Shown: positions 1 to 56,726 of the stretch, piece after piece | How positions within the stretch are numbered: position 1 is the stretch's first letter | Layout of the letters: every line of letters begins with the position of its first letter | DNA from: Mastigias papua | Lineage: Eukaryota; Cnidaria; Scyphozoa; Rhizostomeae; Mastigiidae | Length of the DNA stretch: 64,000 nucleotides | NCBI GenBank assembly: GCA_964019165.1 | Contig: OZ025272.1 | Span: 7,750,493 to 7,814,492, forward strand | Reading direction: 5' to 3' | Translations under genes and position numbers: made by a program | Notes under the pieces: model-generated | Seen by the model: only the letters and a program-made list of their open reading frames with translations | Database searches by the model: none | What the model was told of the DNA's origin: nothing

Positions 1-439
1 GCCATTCCTTTCAAGCCTTTCGAGAAGCTCGTCTATAGTCAATTATACAACTATCTTAATGAAAAAAAATTCATCTACATGCACCATTCAGGTTTTTGAT
101 CTCTAAATTCGATATCTTAATGCCTCCTATGAAGCACAAATGGTTGGCATTTTAATCTAGATGAAAGTAAATGTACTGGTATTGTGTTTATTATGAACTA
201 TGAACTACAAAGCCTTAGTAAATGTCTGTATAGTAATAGGCTGTCATTAAATTTTGCTGAAACTACATCCATGCTGATAGCCACAAAGAATGCATTACAA
301 GATAAAAACAATGAAGAACTACTCAATGCAGAGTTTAAGATATCGGAAGAACTGTTTGTGCTAAAGACATATGTTAGATATTTGAGTATTCAAAATGACA
401 ACCAGTTAAAATGAACATGTAGAGTCAACATCGGTGAAT

Positions 440-1204
440 GTCTCTCGAGGAATAGGAATGATTAAGTATGCTAAAAAGTTCCTCCCACAGAAACGTTGAA
501 ATTGCTCTATTGCAGATTGATCGAGCCACACCTACGGATTTGCTGTTTGGTTTGGGGCAACTGAGGGGCTAGCACACACAGAACTCTTGAGAGACAACAT
601 AATAGATCTGTCATATAATAACAAGCAGTCCGTATGACGCACCACCTGAGCCCCTTCTGTAAAGTCTTGGATTACCTAGTATCAACGAATTGGTCCATCA
701 AGAATCTGCAAGCATGGTCTATAAAGCTGTGAATAATCAGCCCCAAATCTATCTGACTACCTTCTTCAATAGAGTATCCTCTGTAACAAATAGATCACTT
801 TGCAATTCCGGATTAAATATAAGACCTTCATGACTAAAAACAAAACATGGGCAAAACTATGTTGCATACAGGGGGCAATGGTTTGGAATTCGCTACCTAA
901 CTATTGTAAGAAAGCTAACACTTTCCAATAATTTGAGATGAAATTAAGACCATTCTTGAAGAGTAGTAGAAATTAGCAAGTGAATTGTTTGTTCTTTTCT
1001 TTTAAACTTTTTCTATTTATATTTAAGTATATCTTTATTTATTATATAATTCCCTTTTCTAGTAAAGTCTATATCAAGTTTGTACTTTAGCATGTATTAT
1101 AAATTTATATGTGAGTTTCAACATGGTTCCCTGGAAACAGACCTTATTATATGAGGGGGCACCATGTCTAAAGTATTCAAACTGAAAAAATGAAATGAAA
1201 TGAA
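440..1204 (+). mobile_element. Degraded non-LTR retrotransposon (LINE), C-terminal end and 3' tail
   Basis: In shifting frames, 460-1000 reads like the post-RT C-terminus of CR1/L2-type LINEs of cnidarians: KLLYCRLIEPHLR, then ASMVYKAVNNQP, RSLCNSGLNIRP and GAMVWNSLPNYCKKANTFQ. Several frame breaks and stops show that it is dead. A 3' UTR follows and ends in TGAAA repeats at about 1190-1204, the usual short-repeat tail of this class. Confidence 0.65.
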
Positions 1205-3978
1205 AGGGGGTTACAAACAGTCTGACCGAATGACCAAGAAGGGCGGGAAGTTGGGATATAATACGGTAGTTGTCTTGTACTATTGCAAGCTTCGAAGCCC
1301 AGTTTTACGCAGCTATTACCCTACTAGGTATATCGGAAGCGGTTGTGGAGGACCCACTATAATTGGATCCGACATTACAAAAATAGTTGTTAAGTTTCAA
1401 CCTCTCGATTGGCTAAAAATGCATCTCCTAGATTGAAATTTGACTGGTTATTATGGTACATAAGCGGACTTCTTGAGAAAATCTACAGTGAAAAAGGACA
1501 TAGGGAGCAAACAAATTTCTTGGAAAATGCTCTGGCTGAAGTCCCCAATCTCCAGTGTCTCTATTTCTAATGGATGGAGAACGAGAACGGACTTCCATGG
1601 AACAAAAGAAGTTTCCCTTTCAATCGAGAGATAAGAAGGCCGCATATTTTTGTTGCCTTCTCTGAGGGACGTCGGGAGAACGAACTCTGCCCAAAGTAGA
1701 ACAAAAGTAGGTGATGGCCAGCGAGGAAGAGTAAAGCAGAAAGGAAAGGGGGGGGGTAAATGAAAGTGACTTTAAATTGTGGATGGTTGTGGATGGTGTG
1801 GGAAGGGAAGGGGTGGCTCCAACACTAAAATATAGACATCCACATTTTTTATTTTCAAAACATCTCTTGTGCACACTGTTGCTACACATTTGTTGTTTTC
1901 TGCCGTAAAAGTCTTATTAGTTGACTAACTTACATTAGAAATATGCTGTGAAGTTGGAAATTAAAAATTGAGATGAATACATGAAAAGAAATTATGCTTA
2001 ATAAGGGAAGATTTTCTGTACCTAGAATGTAGCTTTATTTTTGTGTCATGTGAATTTATAGCCAGTTGAGTGAGTACTAAATTGAACTGAACACCCACCA
2101 AAGGGATGGAAGGGGTACCCAAAAACTAGTACGAAAACGTACAAAGGGATGGGGTCTATTCAAAGACATACGTACATACGTCCATGTAATTTTCAAACGC
2201 TTAGTACTAGCAAAGCATCCTAAGTAAATTAAACTATCTTTTAAAAATTATACACGTAAGTTCGTTCTAATCCTAAAAAACCTTAATTTTAGATTTTTCG
2301 GGTATGCATTATTTTTGCGAACTTTCAAAATAGTGAGATAAACAATAGACTCACATACTTAGGTGGATTGGGGTTTATGACTTAAGAGTACGTACGTTCC
2401 AGGGAGGGGGTACCTGCAAAGCGTACAAAGGGAGGGTGGTCGAATATCGATGAATATGAGCGTGCGCACCTTTTGAATGGCCCTTATGGGCAAACTCAAG
2501 CCTGGGAAATCTGGGGATGAGCCAGGCAAAGGCATCCTTAGGATCGGTTTACTGTATAGGCTCGATTTGCTGTAGTAATAACAGTTTGCTACAATGATCT
2601 TCCTATTCAAGTGCGAAGGACTGAATCATTCATTGCTTATGAACGGAGCCTTAAGCAACATTTTGCTTGAACTCCAATTAACTTTAGCTATACACAAACT
2701 TTTTATTTAAAAGAAATTTTATCTTTTTGCTATCTAGTTTTTATCTGGTTTTTCATTAGACAGGACACACATTGATAACAGCTCTTAAGTTGAAGTGTTT
2801 TAATCCTGTATAAAGATTTGTATTATTATTATTAGCTGATCTTCAAGCAAGTGCTTTCAAGAAAACTACTAAAACGCACATTTACGGTTACCCACCAAGC
2901 ATATCTGAAAGCTACAACACAGCTGAATACTTAAGTTCAATGATGATGGCCTCTTTTACTTGCTTTGAGTTCTCTCCGATAGGGAACCATGATGGTTGGC
3001 GGTGGCTGAAAATGCATTTTTCGTGGTTAATTCTCATCAGATACCTTTGTATTTTGGAATGATTATCTGCAGAAAATCATTATATCCGTCAAGTATGTCC
3101 TAAGGAAGGTTTGGAAGAAATCATTTTCCGTGTAAACTCGGAAAGTCAGCATACGATCCAAATGTAAAATCTTACCAAGCACAACTTGAGTAAAATGAAA
3201 TAGCTAGATGATACAACTTCAATCCTTAAGGATTGAAACGGACAATTTCAGTATTAATAAAAAGAAGTAAAAGGTATGTATGAAGAGAATCCCAGCATCT
3301 TATAAGTGAGAAGAACGAAAAATATTTCAAAGCTTCTTGGAAAAGTGGAAGAAGGGTAAACGAAAGGAAGAGAAAAATTTCTGGCATTACCAGGGTCCCT
3401 CATGGCCCTCATTCAATATGCCCCTGACCATACCCAATGCAGTCAAATAGAGTCCCTTTCAAATGGGTATTGCTACTTTCCGAAGTTCCAATGCATATTT
3501 TCATTATAAACGAAATCTTTAGTGATGTCTACGAAGGAAACCAAATCTACTCGCTTTTTGTGAACGTTCAATATCGCCGTATTATTGAATCCAGTTTTCT
3601 TCTATTTGAAAGAAAACACATTGTGTCCTCTCTTAGGTTGTGAATCAGTTTTTTAACCCAAAGTAAAAAGAAAAAGTTTATTATACCTATTCTTGAAAAA
3701 TTGAAGGGCTTTTCCCCCATCCCCCAGCCCAATGACTGTGCGGTCCCTAGAACCACGCCTATTTTACAGGCAAATTGTAGGTCCTACGTCATAACAGACA
3801 ATGTCTCAGCACAGTCTTGCATACATACGTACATACATACATACATATTAACATCCCACATTAAAGGATACTTAATAGCCATCCAGAGCAAGAGCTAAAA
3901 TCAGAAGAAACTCGGGGGAGGTGAGAAAATGCTGCACAGAAGAGGCACAGCATGGATGTGAAATGTAGAGTATGTGGC
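1205..3978. other. Intergenic DNA, nothing recognised
   Basis: AT-rich sequence with short chance reading frames only. Two G-rich passages near 2095-2155 and 2400-2440 share GTACAAAGGGA and may be remnants of one repeat. A short CATA-type microsatellite is at 3822-3847. Confidence 0.5.
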
Positions 3979-3981
3979 TAA

Positions 3982-4739
3982 AGCCTGGTTTCCATATAAT
4001 CGCCGAGGATCGCCGAGGATCGCCGAGGATCGCTGAGGATCGCTGAGGATCGCTGAGGATCGCTGAGGATCGCTGAGGATCGCTGAGGATCGTTGCCAAA
4101 TTCTCGTGGAACTGGAATATCGGAACGTCCTGATCCAGAAGAGATGTTTTTGCTACGCTTTAAAAATCGTCCGTAGGCAGTCCGTATATCTTTTAACACG
4201 AGCTCAGCTTCTTGGGGTCCTATGTTGTGCTTTTCCCCCAATGCTGCCCAGCAATTCATCTTCTTATATTTGTCTTTAAAATCTCTGCTAAATTTATTAT
4301 AAAGACAATCGTACTGCTACAAATCCTCCATAAACCTCACCTTGTCCAGCGTCATATCTCCACCCATTTTGCAATTGCCAATGCTTGATTTTCTCTTGTC
4401 AACTCAACTGTATCATGGGATATTTGGGTCGCTGAGGATCGCTCACGATCGCTCTGGTGCGTTTCCATTAATTTTTCAGGATCGTTCACGATCTTTATGG
4501 ATCGTTCACGATCGCTGGAATAGAACTCACTTCTATTCCAGCGATCCCCAGCGATCCCCAGCGATCCGATCTTTCACGATCGCTGAGGATCGCTGGGTGG
4601 TTTCCACATGATCGTTGACGATCGCTACAGACCTTCAGGGATCCTCAACGATCCTCAGCGATCCTCAGCGATCCTCAGCGATCCTCAGCGATCCTCAGCG
4701 ATCCTCAGCGATCCTCAACGATCATATGGAAACCAGGCT
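3982..4739. mobile_element. Fold-back PIF/Harbinger-derived element A, word GATCGCTGAG
   Basis: Ends are inverted copies of AGCCTGGTTTCCATAT, flanked by TAA at 3979-3981 and TAA at 4740-4742, the 3-bp TWA target site of PIF/Harbinger. The left arm is nine exact 10-bp units CGCYGAGGAT (4001-4090). The right arm is eight units of the complementary word (4641-4720). More copies of the word and its complement fill 4429-4640, around a perfect hairpin with 15-bp arms (4511-4525 and 4531-4545, loop CTCAC). The unique part 4091-4430 carries a broken MADF-domain frame. Superfamily call rests on TSD length and the MADF remnant. Confidence 0.8.
4093..4367 (-). pseudogene. MADF-domain protein fragment inside element A
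   Basis: On the minus strand from ATG at 4365-4367, the frame reads MGGDMTLDKVRFMEDL, a TAG stop, then QYDCLYNKFSRDFKDKYKKM, NCWAALGEKHNIGPQEAELV, LKDIRTAYGRFLKRSK and NISSGSG. This is the pattern of a MADF (Adf-1-like, Myb/SANT-related) DNA-binding domain: FMEDL, a loaded YNKFSRDFKDKYKK, the CWAALGEK helix and the RTAYGRFLKR helix. MADF proteins are the second gene of many animal Harbinger transposons. The in-frame stop at 4317-4319 and the run into the word array show a truncated, dead copy. Confidence 0.7.
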
Positions 4740-5112
4740 TAAGCCAGTGAATCTGTATACCATCTTGTTTGCTCATATCCAACCTTAGCACCTTCCCTTT
4801 ATCTCAATATGTGACATGATAAGACAGCAAAGGTGTTATATCAAGAGTTAATTCAATGCGATCGCCTCATACTGAATCCTCCAGAGGTAGCTAACAACAG
4901 AGACCAGGAAATTTGGTTTGGCTGGACGATTAGAACTAAAAAGAACAAGCGAGATATAGTTATTTGGGACAAGAAAGACATGACATGCAGAATAGTTGAG
5001 ATTGCATTCACTTGACATGAACCTTGAAAAAGGCAACTAAAGAGAAACAACTAAAATATACAGACCTGCTGACAAAAATGCAAGTTTGTACATAGGATAT
5101 TGATTTAACATA

Positions 5113-7989
5113 CAGGGGCGTCGAAACGATTTTGAAAGTGGGGGGGGGCCTAATTAATCGGATTCACCAGGGTTGCGGATAAGCTCGGAATTCTGCTTTT
5201 TTGTGTTGGCTAGAGCATCACATTTTAAAGTTTTCGAAACATGAACACGTAGAAAATGGTCTTTTGTGGTACCTTGTTCTAAAAAATATGTTGAATGGTA
5301 AAAGTTCAACGTCTTATTTCATTACATCTGTAGTGACCCTAAACACCGGGAACCAAACCTTCAACTCAGGCCTCATTGCATCAATCTCAATCGACCTTTT
5401 CCATTTCTGCCAAGTCATTCCACATCTGGACATCACCTTATGTCATCCCTGTCATCACACCTTACAGGTCATTCCTTTGCTTTTGTTTATCTCACATATC
5501 CATTCCACCTACTCAGCCCACCACCTTCTTTTTATATCTATTTATAATTCGTACGTAATGATTCGTCAGCTAAATTTGTGTATATATGTGTGTAAAATTA
5601 TATTGAATAATCAGTCAGTAGATCAGAACCTCAACTCAACATCGTCTATCTCTGGCTCCGTGTTCTCTGCACGTTAAATAAGACCGTCTACAATCAACCA
5701 CCAGAGGAGAAAGGCCAGTTACCCCTGCAGCATATTATATCACTAAACATCTTTACCATGTAACTTCTACAAAGTAGCATGTTTTATAACAAAGGATTCT
5801 AGTATTTTAATATTGGTTAGATGCTTTTACCATATGCATGATGTGAAAGCATTCAATTAAATGCGTTCGGTGACATTTAAAGTACCGAAAGCAAGGTTTC
5901 ATTCATAAATGCACCTTTTCCTACAAACATACCAATTACTCCAACGCATCAAATCTGCCTAAACCAGACCTATGCTGCCGCTGGTAACAAAAATGGAACG
6001 GTTCCTTTGTAAATTAATGCTTTCAGAAAATATTTGCATAAAACTCTATCTGAAATATAGTTACAAATCAGATTTGGTAAAAGTTCCAAAATTGTTGTAT
6101 CTCACACTATTCAACGACACAAAATCATTGGCAACGCTGATCACATCCAAACCATCTACCAAATCCTTGTGTATGTGCAGGAAAGATAAGGCATTGAACC
6201 CTGACTGTGTCATGCTCGATCGCAGCCAGGTTTTGATTCTTCTTGCGACAGAAAATGATCTTTCTGGGGTAGCACTTGTGGCGGGGTTTATGAGCAGCAG
6301 TTGAATTACAATCATGACATTTGGAAACAACAACCTGGTGTCTGATGTTGTTTCTTCCATAGCTTTTAAGATGTCATCGAAGTGGTTGACTTTTTCCTTT
6401 AAAATCTGTTTAAAACTAGAAGCTCAGTCTTCAAAGCACTTACGTCTACATCATCAGTATACCTTGAATGCATCCAGGCTAATTCATCATTGATCTCCTC
6501 TCCATCAATGGATTTTAGTAATAATGTTTCCATATTAGCAAGCGCATCAAAGCAAGGCTTATTAAATCTTTCACTCAGAGCCAAAATCATGCATTCAATG
6601 GCTTCAAAGTAGATTCTCCGAAAGTGGTCTTGAGCTGTAGCATGTGTGCAATTTGCCACACCTGATGCGTTTCCATCCAGGTACTGAAGTATTGAACAAT
6701 TTGGTTCTTTACGCGGCTTTCGAGCCAAGCTTGGCTCCTGGATAAAATCATGCTTTTCAGCCTTTCTAACCGTTATTTCATAAAACAAAACAAAACTTTC
6801 ATCGTTGCGCATCGTTTCAATTGTTCTCGTGGTTAATTCAGCATTTCTTGTCCCTGATAAAGCTGACATTTTGTGCGATTGAAGAGTTTTTGACAAATTG
6901 TCAGTCAAGGCGTATTGCTTGTGGCTTAGCTGTAGAGCGAAGTAAAATTCAAATTTTTCCATTTGAGATTTGCATCCAATCACTCTGGATTTGATATCCG
7001 TTTCCAGTGACTGTAATAAACATGACAGCCAAAGTTTATAGAGAGAAGCATAGTTATCAATGATTCGCCGAAAGCAATCAGCACGAACGGTCCAACGAGT
7101 TATAGATAATTTTGAGAGGCTTTCTGGTTTGAACAAGTTTTCTTTGCTGTCCTCATGCTCCCGTTCAGACAAAGAGGGACTTCTACTTAATGGTCCATAT
7201 GAGATGTCAGACATGCTGGGACAACACGAAAGTAAGGACCGTGTTATAATACTAGTTTTATTTTTATCCTCATTTCGTCATGTTCAGAACGTTGGTTCTC
7301 TGTTCCTATGTGTTCCGTTTTTTTGTTGCCCCGTCATCATAAGTGTTGCATCATCATCATCATCATCTCCAACTGTTACTGTTATCATGTTGCTTTACTT
7401 GTCTGTGACGTATTGTCTAATCTTAGCGTACTGTCGTTTGTTGTGTTGTGTTACCATGCCATTGCATTGCCCCCTTAGTCCGTCATATGTTATAATTATT
7501 TTGTTACGCCATGTCTGTTGATATAAATAAAGCATTTTATGTTCTGTGTAGTCAGTCGTTATGTGAAGTCGTCGTTAACAGTTGTCGTGAGTTGGAGTTA
7601 CAGTCAAAGTCGTCGTTCGTGTTGAGAGTATCGTCGTGCCATTTTGGAAATTATTGCTGTTTTGGAATATTGTTATTGCCGTTACTGAGTTCGTTACTGT
7701 ATTGAGTTAGCGTGTCAAGTTTATTGGAGAGTCACCATTCGTTCTTGCTGTAGTACAGAGAATATTAGCATTAAAAAGAAGACAAGAAGACTGTATTTTT
7801 GTGATTTATTTGTGTTAAGTTCTGTATAGTTGTTACGCTGTAAAATCTTATATTTTACAACCGGATCCTATCTTGTGAAAAAGGAATCAGTTTATTGTTT
7901 CAATATTTTTTATGCTTTTTCCTTTTATGCTCCACTGGTAAAAAGTGGGGGGGCCAGTGCCCCCCGCCCCCCCGTGTTCGACGCCCCTG
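5113..7989 (-). mobile_element. hAT transposon remnant, about 2.9 kb
   Basis: Bounded by 13-bp inverted repeats CAGGGGCGTCGAA at 5113-5125 and its complement ending at 7989, each followed inward by long G/C homopolymer runs. ACATA lies directly outside both ends (5108-5112, 7990-7994). A hAT duplication should be 8 bp; only five match, so the target site is atypical or eroded. The inside carries a broken transposase on the minus strand. Confidence 0.7.
6061..7214 (-). pseudogene. hAT transposase (ZMYM1/THAP-type), frameshifted and incomplete
   Basis: Minus-strand frame 7214-6399 includes LSITRWTVRADCFRRIIDNY, the RW-containing region typical of ZMYM1-like hAT proteins. A frameshift near 6400 moves to the frame ending at 6061, which holds QILKEKVNHFDDILKAM and the hAT C-terminal dimerisation motif NPATSATPERSFSVARRIKT followed by WLRSSMTQ. 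Together about 370 residues. The N-terminal zinc finger and the first part of the catalytic domain are not found upstream, so the gene is both truncated and broken. Confidence 0.8.
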
Positions 7990-8339
7990 ACATATTAGTA
8001 GTATATGTAGGTGCAATGGGCGTAATACAAAAGACCCTTCTACGAAACAAATCTACGAAAGCTATTTCCCCACAAAAATAACATTGCTATGGTTATTCAG
8101 CGACTACAATAGCAGCTGCCTAGGAATTGTTGAAGTAAGGCAAATGGTATATGAACCGAAGAATAACACACAGACCAAGTTGATTAGTATACTTTAGAAA
8201 ATAGAACTGGTTTAATGTCACGAACAAAAATGGGCAATCGACTCATCAACTTCGTTTGAATGTATACAATCGGCTGATTAGAGGTAATCACAATATCAAA
8301 GTAAACAAACTCATAAATACATACATGCATGATATATGT

Positions 8340-9208
8340 CAGACCTGTCAACCTAGAATTCTCAAAACCTGGAGATTTTGGCTTTTTCCTTAAGAAAAAC
8401 ACTGAGAATTGGCCAAAACCCGGGAGACAGCCCAAATTTTCTAAAAGTATAAATATAATTAAAAAATTGTGCTTGATAAATAGATTACTGTTTCCAGAAA
8501 AAACCATGAACAGTGGAGTAAAAAGTACCTTCATAACAGGACCTTTTTTAACATACAAACCGGGGGGACAAATGCCCTCCAGTTCTCAACTTTGCCTCCC
8601 GAGTGAAGAGGTTTTGACCCCAGAAAATATCCCTTTTTGTATAGTTTCTCAGCTATGCTGTCAAACAACTACTGCTGTCATCATGTTGCAATGAATGGGG
8701 CCCTTCAAGTTTCATCGGCTAAAGAATGAACCACAATAACACTTTTGCACAACATTAGGAAACTGTATAATACACGAACAGTACGTTATTGTAAAAATTA
8801 CAAAACTAGAGATTTCATCTCCAAACTTTTTTACATCAAAACTTAACATTTATGAACATTGTTTCAATATATCACACAGTCTTGATATTTGCCTTGAAAT
8901 AATTATATATCCTTAGCTTGCTTTCCTAACATCACGTCCCTTTTTGAGAGTTTGCCCCCCCCCCCGCCAGTAAAAATATGGTAAAAAGGCTATGCTTCAT
9001 AATGATTCTAAGCGTTAGAACAGTCTTTGAAAGGTCTTTCACACGTGCATAACATCGGATGTAAACCAGAAATTTTAAGGAAAAATCCGAAAATATGACT
9101 TGATTTTGCAACAATCAACCGAGATAAAATGTACAACAACCGGGATATCGGGAGAAAACAGTCCAAACCGTGAGTCTCCTGGTGATACCGGGAGAGTTGA
9201 CATGTCTG
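8340..9208. mobile_element. Inverted-repeat DNA element, ends CAGACCTGTCAAC
   Basis: Left end CAGACCTGTCAACCTAGAAT at 8340 and right end (complement) CAGACATGTCAACTCTCCCG ending at 9208. Both also carry GGAGA-type sequence inward of the tips. No transposase remains. The immediate 8-bp flanks do not match. An ACATGCAT copy lies just after the right end (9209-9216) and another at 8323-8330, nine bases before the left end. hAT-like ends; family uncertain. Confidence 0.55.
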
Positions 9209-9235
9209 ACATGCATTACCTTCTATGTCAATATG

Positions 9236-9371
9236 CAGGCACGCCTGCCCGCACCGAGGGCAGGGGGGCAAGGTTCCTACTGAGGGCACATTATAAGCAC
9301 TTGTGCACTAAAATAATTAAGTCCTTGGAAAGGGCAGGAGGGGCAGCTGCCCCCCAGCGTAGGCGTCCCTG
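9236..9371. mobile_element. hAT MITE, 136 bp, with perfect 8-bp target duplication
   Basis: Ends CAGGCACGCCT at 9236 and AGGCGTCCCTG ending at 9371 are imperfect inverted repeats. TCAATATG occurs exactly at 9228-9235 and 9372-9379. Eight-base duplication with CAGG tips is the hAT signature. It sits 236 bp before the PPP4R1 start codon, so it is in or near the promoter. Confidence 0.8.
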
Positions 9372-9379
9372 TCAATATG

Positions 9380-9607
9380 TATGCTTCCTGGGAGTTACTG
9401 GGGAGCCCCCGGCCCCGTTTCGTAGTGCCTGCATGAATCTGAAAACTGACGTCGTAAAGGTCACATCAGCTTTGTTCGATTCTATGATCCTACTGGATTC
9501 TACATACTGTTGAGCATCCTCTGTCCTTTTCTAACCAGCGAGAGACCGCATTCCAGAGGCACCGATGCGTCATAAGATAATACAACATCTTTCGCCGTCT
9601 TTCCAAC
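9380..9607 (+). promoter_or_regulatory. Presumed PPP4R1 promoter and 5' leader
   Basis: The 228 bases between a hAT MITE and the PPP4R1 start codon. The part near the start is richer in CpG than the surroundings and holds a CRE/AP1-like TGCGTCAT about 40 bases before the ATG. No TATA box is evident. The transcription start cannot be located from sequence alone. Confidence 0.35.
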
Positions 9608-53858
<44,251 letters not shown>

Positions 53859-56726
53859 AGAAGGTTGCCGATATTCTTAAAAGAATATCATGGCAATGCC
53901 AATATTACCGTGCTGTTTTTCCGGTATAGGAATCATTGGCAATCGTGTAGTGAGAGTTACAACGACAGCGAGTTATCACAGCTGTATTATTGCCTGTACC
54001 TTAGTTACATCATTAGTTGATTGAAATATTTACTCTAATTCCATTTCATCTGTCAGTGATCCTATAAATAAGTCTATGAATGGCCGGAGAAGCTTTTTCT
54101 TAAATATGAATAGAGTTAGATCTATCTGCAAAACGGCATTGTTGGGCCGTAAAGTGACTGAACTGACTGTAATTGTATGTGAGAGTTGATGAGCAAGATA
54201 TTTTTTAAATTACATTATGGTGTATTTTGCATTGATGTAGCATATGACTTTTGTGGAAAGCGTAAATTATTGCTAAGATGTATTACTCGTTCATTTCTCC
54301 TTTTTGCCGGTTATTTCTTCCCGCGACTTCCTTTTTGTACTGTTTCTGACTTTCATGTTATTAGCTACGGGTTGAAATGACTCACAATATTATGATATTG
54401 AGGGTTTTCGTGTTTTTAAAGATTTACGACTGGTAATAGAATATGATATTAATTTTTGTCATAAACAATGTAAGAATGTATAATGCAGCTGTATGCTACC
54501 TTCAATGGTGCAGAATTATTTTCTTTGTGCTCCGTTTATGGTTGTTCATGCTCTGTCAACTGAATTCATAGTATTGCGAGTTTCCAAGCGCTTCGAGGCT
54601 CCTCATGTAAAGGAGATCTAAGGCACCCAGAGATCGCCACACATATCCGTTGGCTTTTTTGTTACAACCCACTTGAGGAAAAATAGTTTATATTTAATGT
54701 TTCGTACTGCCATTGTGTTACCTTCAGTTTTTTGAGTTACTGGTTGATTTAAAGTCGTCGTCAATTATCATTTGTTATTTGTGAACGATCTGGGTGTTAG
54801 GTTCTTGATGAAGCTTTAGTATGAAAATTGCCTGTGTTCAGAGGGCCCTAAACGCAAGCACAACTTTCAAAGCAATCCTGCAATGGCTATGATTACTGCT
54901 GAGCCACATCTCATTGCTTGTTCCTTCCTACTCCTTCGAGTAATACTTCCGTCAAAGGGTTGGCTCACTAAGTTTCTTTTGATTTTACTAATTTAATTGA
55001 TAATTCCTTGGTAGTAGCAATCTTTCATTTCGTCATTTAAAGTTCTTTATAGAGTCAATTTAAAACTTAATTTATTTTTGTTAAGGAAAGCTAAAGGGTA
55101 TAGCAATTTTTTTACTTTGAGTATTACTCATTAGTAAACTTTATGACAAATATCTGATTTTTAACGTAGTGCTTCAGGCTTTCTAAAGTTAGCTTAGAAT
55201 GGAATAGATCAAGAAGTGCCATGACCCTAAAGGGAAGTAGTACTCAAAATATGGCAAAGACTGATACATTGAGTTAGAAATAAGGGGAAATTTTATCAAG
55301 ATCCAGAAATTTACATACAGATTTTGAAGATGATAGGCCAATAGGAAAGCTGTTGTTACTCTAAGATGAGATTACGAGCTATCGTTGCAATTCCTTGGCC
55401 TCTACTTCTTAAAAATCTGTAGTTTTGTAAAAGTTCGCAAGAGTTCTTTCTCTTTGGTAGTCATACCAGATTTGTTGTGTGCCATCTACTTTTTGAAGTA
55501 TTCCAAATGAAAGTCAAAAGCAGGAAAGGAGTAATACAAATCTTGACATCGAATACATTTGACAAAGAGACTTCGAATACACACTGCATTTTATGAGAAT
55601 AGTCTATCAAGGGTACAATTCTCGTAAATTTAAAAATAATGCAAGGCTCAAGCTTTATCAAAGTTTATATTTTTGTTGATTTGAGATATTTTTCCAAATT
55701 AAACTAGAGTGAGGTTCACTTATCCTGCCTGGAACTCTTTACACTATGATGCAGCTGAGGAACTCTTCCGGAAATATCAGTAACACACTTTTTGTTATAA
55801 GAATATAGTCTTTACGAGCATCAATGCTTAAAATCGCTAGAAGTTAAGAATATTCTTAGGCCCAAAATCAAAAAAATTTAAGAATATTGAGGCTCGGTGA
55901 CAAATTACATAGGCTTGTAAAGGTGTGTAGCTGAATAGAGAAGATAAACTGCATAAATTAGACAAAATACTGAAGTTAGTTGCTGAATCGCAATTTTGAA
56001 AAAATATCTTTAGAATTTAGGCCTCTCAGACAGCGTAAAACAGAAAAGCATAATATTCTAGACTTAGCATAACTTTGATAAATTGGTATAAAATATAGTA
56101 ACTGGGTATAAATTAGCATAAAATATCACAGGTGTTGAACTCAATACATAAAATATGGTAGAGAACTGGCATAAATTCATAAAAGAATCCGTAAAATTTG
56201 GCTGGGAGGCCTGAGAATTCCTTCGATGCAGACATCAAGGCAATCTTTTTGTAAATTTCTGCAGTCTTTGGTTCTATGCTTCTATTGTATCTTAATGAGG
56301 CCTTTTCACCCAATTCATCACTAACTTCTCAAAATTGTCAAGAAATTTGTCGAGGTGACTATACAAGAGACCTACCTTGATAGTTATGTTACATCCAATT
56401 GAATGAAAAATTTGCTTGCATTTTCAATCAAATTGATACAATTGCCCTCCTTTGTGTTCTCTAATAAATAGACGACAACTCTTACAAATGCTTTCCATGT
56501 CTTTACTTCCTGGTCGTATGCAATTGCCTTCTTTACCCAAGGCTTTGACAGCTGATAAACCCAACTCTATATGCAATGGTTGGAATACTATCTTCCTGTC
56601 AACCAATGGCATACTTATGATATTTCTATCAATTCCATTTATTTCTCTCTTAATGGTCATTCCCTTTGGATCCAGTGTTGTAGTCTTAGTCTACTCCTTG
56701 AACTGTACAGAAAGCATGCGTATTTT
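53859..56726. other. PPP4R1 3' flank and intergenic DNA
   Basis: The first part must hold the 3' UTR, but I find no clear polyadenylation signal to end it. The remainder is AT-rich with no gene recognised. Confidence 0.45.

Noticed and set aside
1620..1889. 89-residue minus-strand frame
   Set aside because: No family features, no splice or start context, and low-complexity serine/proline content from a G-rich tract.
4001..4090. Nine regular 10-bp repeats resembling a small CRISPR-type array
   Set aside because: Units are tandem without spacers, the genome is animal, and the inverted copies at 4641-4720 show a fold-back transposable element.
5201..5677. 158-residue + strand frame inside the hAT remnant
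   Set aside because: No recognisable domain, histidine/isoleucine-rich, and antisense to the transposase direction.
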